From contig CM060109.1 in NCBI GenBank assembly GCA_030522415.1, forward strand, positions 31,269,892 through 31,333,891: 64,000 nt of DNA, written 5' to 3'. This stretch comes from Channallabes apus (lineage: Eukaryota; Chordata; Actinopteri; Siluriformes; Clariidae). Positions within the stretch are counted from its first letter, which is position 1; each line of letters starts with the position of its first letter. The notes beneath the pieces are model-generated. The model saw only the letters and a program-made list of their open reading frames with translations, searched no databases and had not been told where the DNA came from. Shown here piece after piece: positions 1 through 9,715 of this stretch. A program made the translations under genes and the position numbers.

Positions 1-80
1 TCTTTCATTTTTGTGAAGTTGCTTTGAGACATTGACCATTGTTAAAAGCGCTATATAAATAAAATTGTATTGAATTGAAT
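1..80 (+). repeat. LINE-type 3' tail with (ATTGA)n end
   Basis: The segment ends in a motif of the form GCGCTATATAAATAAAATTG followed by ATTGA repeats. The same tail recurs at 8153-8242. Tails of this kind are common at the 3' ends of fish LINEs and LINE-dependent SINEs. Only the tail is in the window, so the family is not resolved. Confidence 0.45.
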
Positions 81-187
81 TATAGTGCATCCTAAAGCAA
101 TCTACTGCCCACGTACGTAAGTGAAGTCAACACACCAACCCATCCACATAATATAAAAAAACAAACAAAAAAACCCTTCAAACCAGT

Positions 188-724
188 CCATCTTCTTCCA
201 TTGCTCCATGGTCCAGCTCTGACGTTTACATGCCCATTGTAGGAGATTTCACCAGTGGACAGGGCTCAGCATGCGCACCCTGACCAGTCTGTGGCAATGT
301 AGCACACCCATACACATCATGCTGTGATGCACTGTGAGTTCTGACACATTGTTATCACAGCCAGAAATAACTTTTTCAGCTCATTTTTCTCTAGTAGCTG
401 TTGTGTGGGATTGGCTCAAACAGGCTAGTCTTTGCTTCCCACCCATGCAGATTAATGAGGCTTGGATGCCTATGACTTTGTCACTACTTCTTTTGGTAGG
501 TACTAACCAGGACTACCACAAAGGATGTGCCATTTTGCTTTTGCAGAAGACATGCCACCTAACTTCTCAGCCACAATGTGGCCCTTGTTAAATGATCTCA
601 GATCCATATGCTTGCCTATTTTTCCTGCTTTTAGCACACCAACTTTGCATCAATATAAGGAGCTGATCAATGCTATTCACTTTACCTCTCAGTGCTTCTA
701 ATGTTATGACTGATTGATCTATAC
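188..724 (-). mobile_element. Degraded Tc1-like DNA transposon, family A
   Basis: Read on the minus strand, this stretch resembles the 3' half of a widespread fish Tc1/mariner-like element. It ends near 724 in an eroded copy of the terminus (TTATGACTGATTGATCTATA) that reads TATGGTTGATCGGTGTAT at 6268-6285. No open transposase survives. The plus-strand 85-codon ORF at 334-591 lies inside it and is not regarded as a gene. Related remnants lie at 4060-6288 and 49190-49925. Confidence 0.55.
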
Positions 725-1639
725 CAGCTTACTCACTTCTAATCTTTGTATAAGGTTTTGGTATTTTCCTGTGTGCATGCCTGAGATTGTTTTCTCTGCT
801 TGTTATTTTTTTGTTTGACCTTTGCTTCTTGTCCTTCAGATCTGATTTTGATTATCCCTTATTGCACTGAATGTCTGATCGATTGACCTCTGCCTCAATT
901 CGACTATCTGGGTTGTAAAGAAAGGTGGCATGCATAGCCTGCTGCCTCTGCTTTGAGATGGTACCTGAATCAAGGCAAGACAACCTATAAATATCCCACC
1001 ACAAATGTAGCATCATGTTACTCAGATATAAGAAGTATAAAGTATTCAAGAGCACAGTGTGTATTGACTGCAAACTCCATCCAGAGTGAAATGAGTTTTT
1101 CAGAATATCACAGAGTAGCAAGCAATATTGTCAGCAAGATCCACGTCAATCACTTTCCCAGGCTGTAAGTCTGAAGAATGCTTGGAAACTGCTGCGTATC
1201 CACAGCCTACAAATGCATCGTGTTATGAAGGAGCTTAAATGTTTTGATAATCTTTTTCCTTTACACACCCAGCTGTGACTTATACTCAGCTGGTACTCAG
1301 TGTTACACATCTGATTCTGACTTTGCCCTTTTTTGTTCTAGTAGTTAAACAGAAAGTACTGTAGTCTCTAATCATTGTAGCCTATAATGGCAATAATGTT
1401 AGAAACCAACTTACTCTTGATTGACTACTTGTTGTATTAAAAGTTGTATTAAAAGACATTAAAGCTACTTTGCAAAACCGAACTGTGACTTTTAATGTTT
1501 TTTGAGCAGCTACATAGCTGCATATGTCCATTATAATAATAAACATGCTTTGTACAAGTAATTGGCATGGGGTAATCATTTTAACAATTACAACAGTAAC
1601 AACAACAATAACAACAACAACAATAATAATAATAATAAT
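725..1639. other. No gene seen; AT-rich DNA
   Basis: No ORF with recognisable protein features, no terminal repeats. The 3' end runs into (AAC)n and (AAT)n simple repeats at about 1590-1639, directly before a SINE. Confidence 0.5.
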
Positions 1640-1843
1640 GGCACGGTGGTGTAGTGGTTAGCACTGTCGCCGTGCACCTCCAGGGTCCGGGTTCGATTCC
1701 TGGCCAGGCTCGATTCCCTTCTCTGTGTGCATGGAGTTTGCATGTTCTCCCCGTGCTTGGTGGGTTTCCTCCGGGTACTCCGGTTTCCTCCCACAGTCCA
1801 AAGACATGCAGATTAGGTTAATTGGCGTCCCCAAAATTGACCA

Positions 1844-1910
<67 letters not shown>

Positions 1911-2018
1911 CTGCGATGGATTGGCACGCTGTCCAGGGTGTCAGTCTCCTGGGATAGGCTCCAGGTCCCCGCGACCCTAAATACAGGATAAAGTGGTATA
2001 GAAGATGATTGAATGAAT
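1640..2018 (+). repeat. tRNA-derived SINE, family A, full-length copy
   Basis: The head carries pol III promoter elements: a box A-like GGTGTAGTGGTTAGCAC and a box B GGGTTCGATTCC. A conserved body follows, then GATGGATTGGCACGCTGTCC and a tail that passes into (GAAT)n/(AAT)n. An internal (TG)n tract of about 63 bp sits in the body. The same family is seen at 2739, 5685, 19279/23050, 32480, 36660, 47924 and, degraded, at 19046 and 55780. A local duplication around box B (two GATTCC segments) marks a subfamily. Confidence 0.8.
1846..1908. repeat. (TG)n microsatellite inside SINE A
   Basis: About 31 uninterrupted TG units. It sits where other SINE A copies carry shorter TG/CA tracts. ORFs reading poly-His-Thr or poly-Cys-Val here are artefacts of the repeat. 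Confidence 0.95.
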
Positions 2019-2738
2019 AATAATAATAATAATAATGTTGTCAATCATTTTGCATGATTTCAAAATGGACTAGATAAGGTGAAATACCTGAGGTCAGCTG
2101 TTCTGCTCTTTCAAAACTGTTCCAATTTGGACTGAAATTATAGTGCAGCCCCTTTGAGTTGTTCCACTTCCACCCCAGCAAACCATACCTGTATAGGACT
2201 CATGTTGTTCACAAAGCACTGGCATGCTGGACAGGTTTGGGGCCCTTTAGTTCCAGTACAGTAAACTTTGGAGAAGAACCACATACTGTATTTGGATGTG
2301 ATTGTCAGGTGCCCATGTTCTGTACTTTGGCCGTAATGCATAAATTGTAACCAAAAAGGTATCAGTTACTGTGAATCTTTTTTACTCCTAAACATTGATA
2401 AACATGGCCATGGATGTTAGATATTAATAATTTCATTATCCTCTGTAGCTGCAGAGAGCTGCTGTTATTCTCCAGACAGACAGAGACGTGTGCACCATCC
2501 ACAATCATTAGAAGTATTGAACTGGGTTCCTGACAGCATAAAATAGTATGCACATTTGTTTAATTCAAAAACAATATTAAACTGGTTATGTGGAAAAGAG
2601 AAACACTGTGTAATATCTTGTCATGTCACATATCTGTTTGGGGAAAAAGTAGCATGTTAATGAAAATGCTATCTATGCATAAAAATATTACTAAGATAAG
2701 TTAAGCACATACAATAGTAAATTGTAGATAGCTCCTTC

Positions 2739-2847
2739 GCTCTGTGATGGATTGGCACGCTGTCCAGGGTGTACCCTGCCCAGAGTCTCCTGGGATAGGC
2801 TCCAGGTTCCCGCAACCCTAAATACAGGATAAAGCGGTATACTGTAG

Positions 2848-2903
<56 letters not shown>
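2739..2903 (+). repeat. 5'-truncated SINE A with (GATA)n tail
   Basis: Only the 3' part of SINE A is present, beginning at CTCTGTGATGGATTGG, followed by a (GATA)n tail. Direct repeats TAGATAGCTCCTTC flank it at 2725-2738 and 2904-2917. This fits LINE-type retrotransposition with 5' truncation. Confidence 0.75.

Positions 2904-2910
<7 letters not shown>
2850..2910. repeat. (GATA)n microsatellite
   Basis: About 15 GATA units forming the tail of the truncated SINE A and merging into its target duplication. Confidence 0.95.
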
Positions 2911-3110
2911 CTCCTTCACAACACTGCACCTTCCCTCTTTCACCCACAACAAAGACTAGTTAGACGAAAATAAAATTCTAACTCTCTTTCCTTAGGGCTT
3001 GATTGGTTTCTATTAATTGGCTGCTCATTTCCTTTCCTCTCCCCAGTTCCTCTGTTCCTCATGGTAATGGCTTAGATGTGTGGCAGTCAGACAAATACAC
3101 AGTGTGTTTG

Positions 3111-3116
3111 TGTGTG

Positions 3117-3169
<53 letters not shown>
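3111..3169. repeat. (TG)n microsatellite
   Basis: Near-perfect TG tract with one CG interruption near its start. No SINE body flanks it. Confidence 0.95.
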
Positions 3170-3171
<2 letters not shown>

Positions 3172-4059
3172 GGATAATAGCTAGAGCATTAGGAGCTATA
3201 CAATGGTAGTGTGTTGTTAGTACCATTAGCATTGTTTCAGACGCTGCGAGAGCAGCATGCTAAGATACTGCCTTCTGGGCACACTGATGATTGATTATTT
3301 CGAACATTTGCTGCCTACTAATGCTCTCAATACATCTTCACTGCTTGTCAATAATGAACTGATGATGAATATGTAGACTGAGAGAGATCAAATACGGTCA
3401 AGCTCAGTTACATAATGCCTTAATGATACACTATCCCAAAGCCTGCAGATTTAGTCTTAGAATACTATACAATAAAACCTGACATTCTCATGACCACAGT
3501 GAAAATGTGTATGAAGATTACACACAGACACAGGCGATTTTCGGCACATAAAATCAATAACCATTTGATGAAAATGAAGGTCATATTGCTTCTAATTAGC
3601 ACTCCAACTGAGACATTTCTCATTAGTTCCTCTAAACAGCGTTTTTCTCCATCTCCTTTCGAAAACGAATGCATATTTGACCTGTTCAGATGTAATATTA
3701 CACTCTGTACTAATTTGTTGTCCTGGCGTGAGTGTGCTCAAGATTCAAACACTTTCCAATTTTTAAGATAGGTTGGCAAGCTGTGCGATTATTTGCTTTT
3801 TTTCTCTCCTGTGGATTGAACACTTCTCAGAAATAACTGCTCTTGAGCTGAAAACTTATTAGGAGGGAGGTAAAATATTGAGAAGGACCATTATCATGAT
3901 GTTCCGTTCCAAAAATGATGAGCATAATTGCAGAAATTTAATCAGTGTCCAGACTACTGTGGATTTTACATCTGTTTTAAGAAATGAAAAGAGGAAATGA
4001 TGTACGTTAAAAGAATTTAGGATATTCCATGATGTCTGTCTATAAGATGCACATACAGT
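3170..4059. other. No gene seen
   Basis: Mixed-composition DNA. Overlapping 69-93 codon ORFs at 3465-3771 lie on opposite strands and show no domain or splice context. I see no supported feature. Confidence 0.5.
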
Positions 4060-4509
4060 ATACACCGATCAGCCATAATATTACAATGCAAAACAAGCCC
4101 AATATTATGTAGATTCCATTTGTGCCAGCTGGGCAGCTCCAGATCCTCAGGGTATGACTCCACGTGACCTCTGGAGGTACAGTATAATGTGGTGTCTGCT
4201 ACCAGGATGTTGGCAGGAGGTCATTTGGGTGCTGTGGATTGTTTGTCTGGTGCATTCCATGGATGCTCAATTGGATTTGATCTGGGAAATTTGGAGCCTG
4301 TGTTGGTTCACTGGGGGTTCTGATGCCTGATGATCTTTTGTGGCTACGTTGTTTTTGTTTGTTTGTTTGTTTTAGTTTTTTTGTAGGATCGCACCAGATG
4401 GGCTAGCCTTAGCTTCCCACAGGAATAGATGAGTCTTGAGTGACCATGATCCTGTAACCAGTTTACAGATATATAATTGATCATTCCTATTAATATTTAA
4501 ATAATACAT

Positions 4510-4725
4510 GGCAGTGTGGGGTAGTGGTTAAGACTGTGGGTTACTGGGTTACTGATCAGAAGGTTGGGGGTCTAAGCCCTAGTACTGCCAAGTTGCCATT
4601 GCTGAACCCTTGAGCAAGGTCCTTAACCCTATCTGCCCCAGGGGCGCTGTATCCTGGCTGACCCTGCACTCTGACCCCAGCTTCATACATGGGATATGCA
4701 AAAAAAATTATTTCACTGTGCTGTA
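4510..4725 (+). repeat. tRNA-like SINE, family B, interrupted copy
   Basis: The head GTAGTGGTTAAGACTGTGGG and the segment TGCTGAACCCTTGAGCAAGG match a second copy at 34323-34585. The copy is cut at 4725 by the CACTG element. Its last bases, ATGTGTGTGACAA, continue after 6245, so the uninterrupted site can be recognised and shows a 2-bp TA duplication. Confidence 0.7.
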
Positions 4726-6243
4726 CACTGTAAAAAATGTTCGTAATTCTAACAGTAAAATGCCGTATAAATGCTACAGAATAAAACTGTATTTCACAAA
4801 ACTTGGGATAACCGTAGAATTTACAGTGAAAAACTGTAATTAGTTTTACAGAGTAAGACCTTAAATTTAACAGTTAAAAACATATGAAAATATGGTTTAT
4901 TGCAGTAAAATTTATGATATACTGTATCTATAAAAAGGAAACTCTCAGAGAAGGTGTTTGTTACTAATATCATGAAGCATCAGTTTATATTTTACTAAAC
5001 CTTTGTTGATAGAGTTTAAAAATCAGAAAAATATCTGTTCTCTAAAAAATAAACTTTAAAATTTTATGGTAAAAAACTGGCAGCTGTGGTTGCCAGAAAT
5101 TTACCATAAAAAATACAGTAGCAACACTATTGTTTGTACGGGATTGCACTCATTATACTGTATATTTTACGGATATTAATAGTTTTTTCTACGGTTTATA
5201 GCCGTCTAATTTACATTAACCAAGGACTTCAAATTTGTGAATGGTATTCCACCCTTTGATGACTGTGGCAAGGACAGCCGCTAGCACGCTCCACTTTGCC
5301 CGCCCCCACCGCCATACTTAGATTGTCTGCCCAAAAATAAATGTCCACCTTGACATTTGTATATTTGATTTTGAGAATTGAAATATTGTTTTGCTGTCTT
5401 TATTAAAAAAATACATGGGGCCATGCTGATGTCCGAGTCTTGAATAACTTTTGATGGGTTTTGATGATTTGATTTAGGTTTGTATTCATCAATTAGTATA
5501 AAAGTACTCTTAATAGTTTCTTACCAGTAAAATCCAAATGCTTAGCAATGTAACTTCTATATCTTTTAGCTCCCAGCGAGTGTGATAAAATGATGCTTTC
5601 ACAGAATTGCTGAATGAATTCACTGTGGTTATTCATAATAAAACAAATAGTCCAACAACAACGACAGCAATTGTGTAGCAAGCATGGTAGTGTACTGTCG
5701 CCTTCCACCACCAGGGTCCGGGTTCGATTCCCGTCTTTGTGTGCATGGAGTTTGTATGTTCTCCCCATGCTTGGTGGGTTTCCTCCAGGTACTAGTCACC
5801 CCCCCCCCCCCAATATATAGGATAAAGTTGTATGGGTGAGAGTGTGTGAGTACTGAGCTGTAAAAAAGATGGAAATAAACCGTTATTAACACAACATTAA
5901 TCTTTAAAGTAGACAGTTCTGAGCTGAAGAAAAAAACATGGTTATGATCCGTATTTGTTACAATGTAAACCCTGGAATTTGGCAGGAATAAACTTTTTTT
6001 ATAACAACATAAACATGTTAATTAGACAGTTATAAACCGTAAAAAAAAAAAAATTTAAATCTGTAAAAAAAATTTACGGTAAACTTCTGACAACCACAGC
6101 TGCCATTTTTTACCGTAAGATTTACGGTTTATAAATTTTTTCACGGTGCAATAACGGTGCTACCGTATTTTTTACGCTAGAATTCTGGCAACCACAGCTG
6201 CCGTTTTTTTTACCGTAAAATGTACTATTTATTTTTTACAGTG
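4726..6243 (+). mobile_element. CACTG-ended nonautonomous DNA transposon, copy 1
   Basis: The element starts CACTGTAAAAAAT and ends ATTTTTTACAGTG, flanked by TA on both sides. Interruption of SINE B at the same point supports the 2-bp duplication. Subterminal regions repeat the motif GGCAGCTGTGGTTGCCAG and its reverse complement several times, with TTTACCGTAA-type motifs. No transposase is present. A second copy lies inverted at 36312-37808. CACTG termini suggest the CACTA (EnSpm) group, but a 2-bp duplication is shorter than usual for it, so the superfamily is left open. Confidence 0.7.
5685..5834 (+). repeat. SINE A copy inside the CACTG element
   Basis: SINE A head and box B region ending in a deleted body with a poly-C tract. 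Compared with the matching SINE at 36660-36832, this one has lost about 10 bp of box A and one of the two box B-like segments. It occupies the same internal position in both CACTG copies, so it was present before the two copies separated. Confidence 0.7.
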
Positions 6244-6288
6244 TAATGTGTGTGACAAATTATTAATGTTATGGTTGATCGGTGTATG

Positions 6289-7200
6289 TGTCATCTTTTG
6301 ACAGTACTTCAAGGCATTTAGCTTCTTAGTCGATTAATCATTGATACATTAACTGCCTTAAATATAGCTCAATCAGATTTCAATGTTTTTGCATGTGGAA
6401 TGCCACATGGGAAATGGGATGTTTAGCAAGTGCACTTAGTTAAGCTGTAACCATGCAGAATGGATTATTGATCGCCACATCACTTCATTAAATTGCAGTT
6501 GACTAAATAGAGTTTCTTCTGAACATGAATCACAGGGAGTAAATTTACTAGATTACACCATGCTTTAAGAAAGAAGAAAATATTGTTCCAACAACATCAT
6601 GACAAATTTTTAAAAAAGGAACTAATTATATTGGCTAGGAATTGGGTCAGCTTTAGATAATTTCACTGATCCTTAACGCAGTTTCTGTACATCTCCTGAA
6701 AAAGGCTGCTCCCATCAGGATAGAAATGCTACTCAAAGGTGATCAGTCAAACATATTGATTTGCAGTGACTTGTGGATGCAAACTATGCCAGCAAAATGC
6801 CACCATGTCATAACAAGGCCAGTGTTTATTTACATTAATTTGTTGCCTGTATGTATATTTTACCTGTCTTTGGTGAGGGAATGTTTCAAAGACATTACTG
6901 TACTTGCTACAAACAGATTTTGATATATGTGTGACCTGGATTTTCCCCGTCAGACAAGACACTAGCTTGATTTGAATATGAGGTTGGGATTTGAATATAA
7001 TGATATGATGATGGTTTGATGGGCAGGTGTGCGCTCTTCATTCTGGGACAGCTGGTGCTCACAATCAGCTGGAAATCTCTGAAAAGCTTTGGAAAAATTT
7101 TGAGAAATGCACACATTCTCCTTTTGGCCTCAGTGTTCAGTGTATAACATTTATAAAAAGCCTTATTTCTATCATGTCAAAACATGATAGTGTGAGAGAC
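6289..7200. other. No gene seen
   Basis: AT-rich DNA with only short ORFs that lack any recognisable feature. Confidence 0.5.
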
Positions 7201-7221
7201 AGAAAAAGAGAGAAAGAGGGG

Positions 7222-7254
<33 letters not shown>
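7201..7254. repeat. (GA)n microsatellite
   Basis: Imperfect then perfect GA tract. The plus-strand ORF rich in Arg-Glu repeats here is a repeat artefact. Confidence 0.9.
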
Positions 7255-7258
<4 letters not shown>

Positions 7259-7684
7259 ATGACTGTCATAAATCAATGTCTGCAAATACATGAGTATGAT
7301 TCTTTTGGGTATAACTACCTACACTAAATCACACATTGACACTTTTGCCTACACACATAGCCTGTGGAAAGGAAAAATACAGTCTGCATGACTTTTAGTA
7401 ATCTTCCATTTTCAATGTCACTTTTAGATGGAGGATATTTGTTAATGATTGTTTTGAGTTCTGCACTTCCTGGCAGCTCCTTCAATTATTTTTTTCATGG
7501 ACATGAAAGCTAAGCATTGGCTTTCACATCTGTCCCTGCCATTTTTATGATAGTACAATGGATATCTACTTGAGTTCAGTCTAAGAGGCTGTCTCTGAAT
7601 GAGAATTTATGTTGGGGAATGGCAGAGAATTTGCATGTTTTCATTACCCATTACTCTAGCAATCTTCTGCCAACAACAACAACA

Positions 7685-7718
<34 letters not shown>

Positions 7719-7750
7719 GCACACACACACACACACACGCATACAAACAC

Positions 7751-7785
<35 letters not shown>
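7685..7785. repeat. Compound (AC)n-(GA)n microsatellite
   Basis: (AC)n with a GCGC interruption, followed by CATACAAACACAG and then (GA)n. Four short ORFs called here, two per strand, are all low-complexity translations of the repeat. Confidence 0.95.
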
Positions 7786-7787
<2 letters not shown>

Positions 7788-8152
7788 ATATACACATAAA
7801 CTTTTCATTTGCGATATGAAGGGCTTTTTCAGACACAGGGTTGTGAGAAAAACAGATTATATCAGGCTGTATACAGAATATCAGATTAGAAGGAGGTGTG
7901 AGTACATCTAAAGAGATGAAATGTCATTCTCTGTAGAGCATCAAAACAGACTCCACCATGACAAAGGTCGAGAAAATGGAAGGTCAAAGTATTTTCATAG
8001 GTTGAAAGTTGTCAGTTCATTGTGACATTAATTTACATTTCAAGACTTAGTGAAGGTGATTCATAAAAAATAATGAACCCAGAATTTTTACATTTTACAA
8101 GGGGTTTAAAAACATGTTGGTCAATTAGACTGATGGTTACAAACTTAAATAA

Positions 8153-8242
8153 TTATTTTGATTGTGTAAAGCTGTTTTGAGACAATGTCAATTGTTAAAA
8201 GCGCTATACAAATAAAACTGAATTGAATTGAATTGAATGGTT
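8153..8242 (+). repeat. LINE-type 3' tail with (ATTGA)n
   Basis: Contains GTGTAAAGCTGTTTTGAGAC and GCGCTATACAAATAAAACTG, then ATTGA repeats. It is the same tail as at the start of the window, and it directly precedes SINE C. Confidence 0.5.
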
Positions 8243-8690
8243 GGCCTCCGAGTGGCGCAGTGATAAAGTGCTCGCCCTATCATCCGGGGATCGCTGGTTC
8301 GATCCCCGGGTGATGCTGTTACCTCTCACAGCCGGAGGGCTAGAGAGAGCTGATTGGCCGAGCTCTTTCAGAGGGGAGGAATGAGAGATACTTAGTGCTC
8401 CCACATTAATCACGGCTCTACAGCCAATCAGGGGCGTCTGTGAGCTCGCGCACGTGGAAGGAACGGCAAGAGCTTTCCTCCCGGTGTGTTACTCTGCCCC
8501 TAACGGTGCATAAGCAAGCAGTTCGAAAAGATACAGTCGGCTGGCATCATGCGGTTGGGAGGAAGCACGTGATAGTCTTCGGCCCTCCTGGCTGAATGGT
8601 AGTAGTAGCCTTAACGTGGGAGCCCCCTAGTGACGGGGAGGAATTGAATTGGCCATGACTAAATTAGGGAGAAAATCGGTCAAAAAAAAT
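8243..8690 (+). repeat. tRNA-derived SINE, family C
   Basis: The tRNA-like head has a box A-like TGGCGCAGTGATAAAG and a perfect box B, GGTTCGATCCC, within a stem that can pair (CCGGGGATC with GATCCCCGG). A long GC-rich body and a tail AAATTAGGGAGAAAATCGG followed by A-rich sequence complete it. It is too long, and too unlike a cloverleaf downstream, to be a tRNA gene. Single copy in this window. Confidence 0.65.
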
Positions 8691-9344
8691 TTGACTGAAA
8701 ATTATCAACGGTCTTGGCTGCTGAATTCAATTTTCACCAGTTCTGTTTACTGTATATCTGTTTTTCTCTTTTCAATTAGTCGTCCATTTAAAGCACTTTC
8801 ATGCTTGTATATTTTCAGTCTTTAATCTTTAATCAGCATGCTTCCTACAATCTCTTCCTCTGCGCTGCTCTTCTCTTCAAATTCTTCTTCACTGCCCACC
8901 TTTCACTCCGTTATTCCTCTGCCTTCTCCAGCTTCTGCAATCTGTCTCTTTCTCTTTTTAGCTCAGGAGACTCCAGCAGAGACAGCCATCAATCAGCGCT
9001 TAGCAGATGTATCAGAGCATCAACGGTAATAAACAATTAATTGTTAGTGGTTAGAAGATGTGAGCCTCGAGGGGCATAGCAGAAGTGTTGGTACTGAGGA
9101 ATTTCCTCTCATCACTATATTGAACTGGTTTTCTTTTTCCGTAGGATCATCATGGCATTCAGTAACCTTCTGTCTCATTTACCACATCAGTAGGGGTCGC
9201 ATGGTGGCTGGATAGTGAACACCTTTCGCGGAAATTGATTATCTCATCTTAATCTCATGAAATAAGCTTTCTGAACTTTGTTGCATTACTCAGATTGAAG
9301 TACGCAGCACTGCAGTATCTAATCATAGAATGTAAGGGGGTATT
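8691..9344. other. No gene seen
   Basis: Mixed DNA with two overlapping short ORFs in different frames (8801-9040, 8838-9029), neither convincing. Its last five bases, GTATT (9340-9344), are the left target duplication of the adjacent retrotransposon. Confidence 0.5.
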
Positions 9345-9715
9345 TGTCACGAACTAACCTGGGATGATCAGAAGACGTAGCTTAGCGGTTAGCCCTTTGT
9401 TGCGTGAATGGTAAACCCAAACGCGGAAGAACACGAGTAGGCAGGATAATCACGCTGTTTGTTTTAAGGACTCTCATAAAAGGAGAGCAAGGGAAAGACA
9501 CAATCTAACCCGCGTCCTATAAACACACACTCAATCAGAAAGTAATACCAAGATAGTGAGTACTCACGGTTTGGTGAACGATTCCGAAACGACATCGGGC
9601 GAACTCAATGACTGAGCGTTGTACTCTCGTTTGTTTACCTCTTTTATACTTCCTGGTTTGACGCCCGTCTTACTTCCGGGTCCTAGTGCCGGGCGCAGGT
9701 TGAGTGTGCATGACA
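9345..9715 (-). repeat. 3' LTR of the chromodomain element
   Basis: Runs TGTCACGAAC to GCATGACA on the plus strand. The pol stop codon lies inside it, at 9670. The flanking internal sequence, GGACAGGGGGG on the minus strand, is the likely polypurine tract. Confidence 0.93.

Larger units (their letters stand above)
4060..6288 (-). mobile_element. Tc1-like remnant, family A, carrying nested insertions
   Basis: The left end reads TATACACCGATCAGCCATAA near 4060 and the right end is its inverted match, TTATGGTTGATCGGTGTAT, near 6267-6285. The original element is decayed: only fragments of its body remain at about 4080-4450. Into it were inserted SINE B (4510), then a CACTG-ended element (4726-6243) that carries its own SINE A (5685). 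Insertion order can be read from which element interrupts which. Confidence 0.65.

Noticed and set aside
334..591. 85-codon plus-strand ORF
   Set aside because: Lies antisense inside a decayed Tc1-like remnant.
1658..2044. Plus- and minus-strand ORFs rich in His-Thr or Cys-Val repeats (also at 7599-7836, 17776-18021, 27656-27916)
   Set aside because: They are translations of TG/CA microsatellites and SINE bodies, present in several frames of both strands.
8243..8310. tRNA gene
   Set aside because: Pol III boxes are present but the segment is the head of a 450-bp SINE and does not complete a tRNA cloverleaf with its 3' part.
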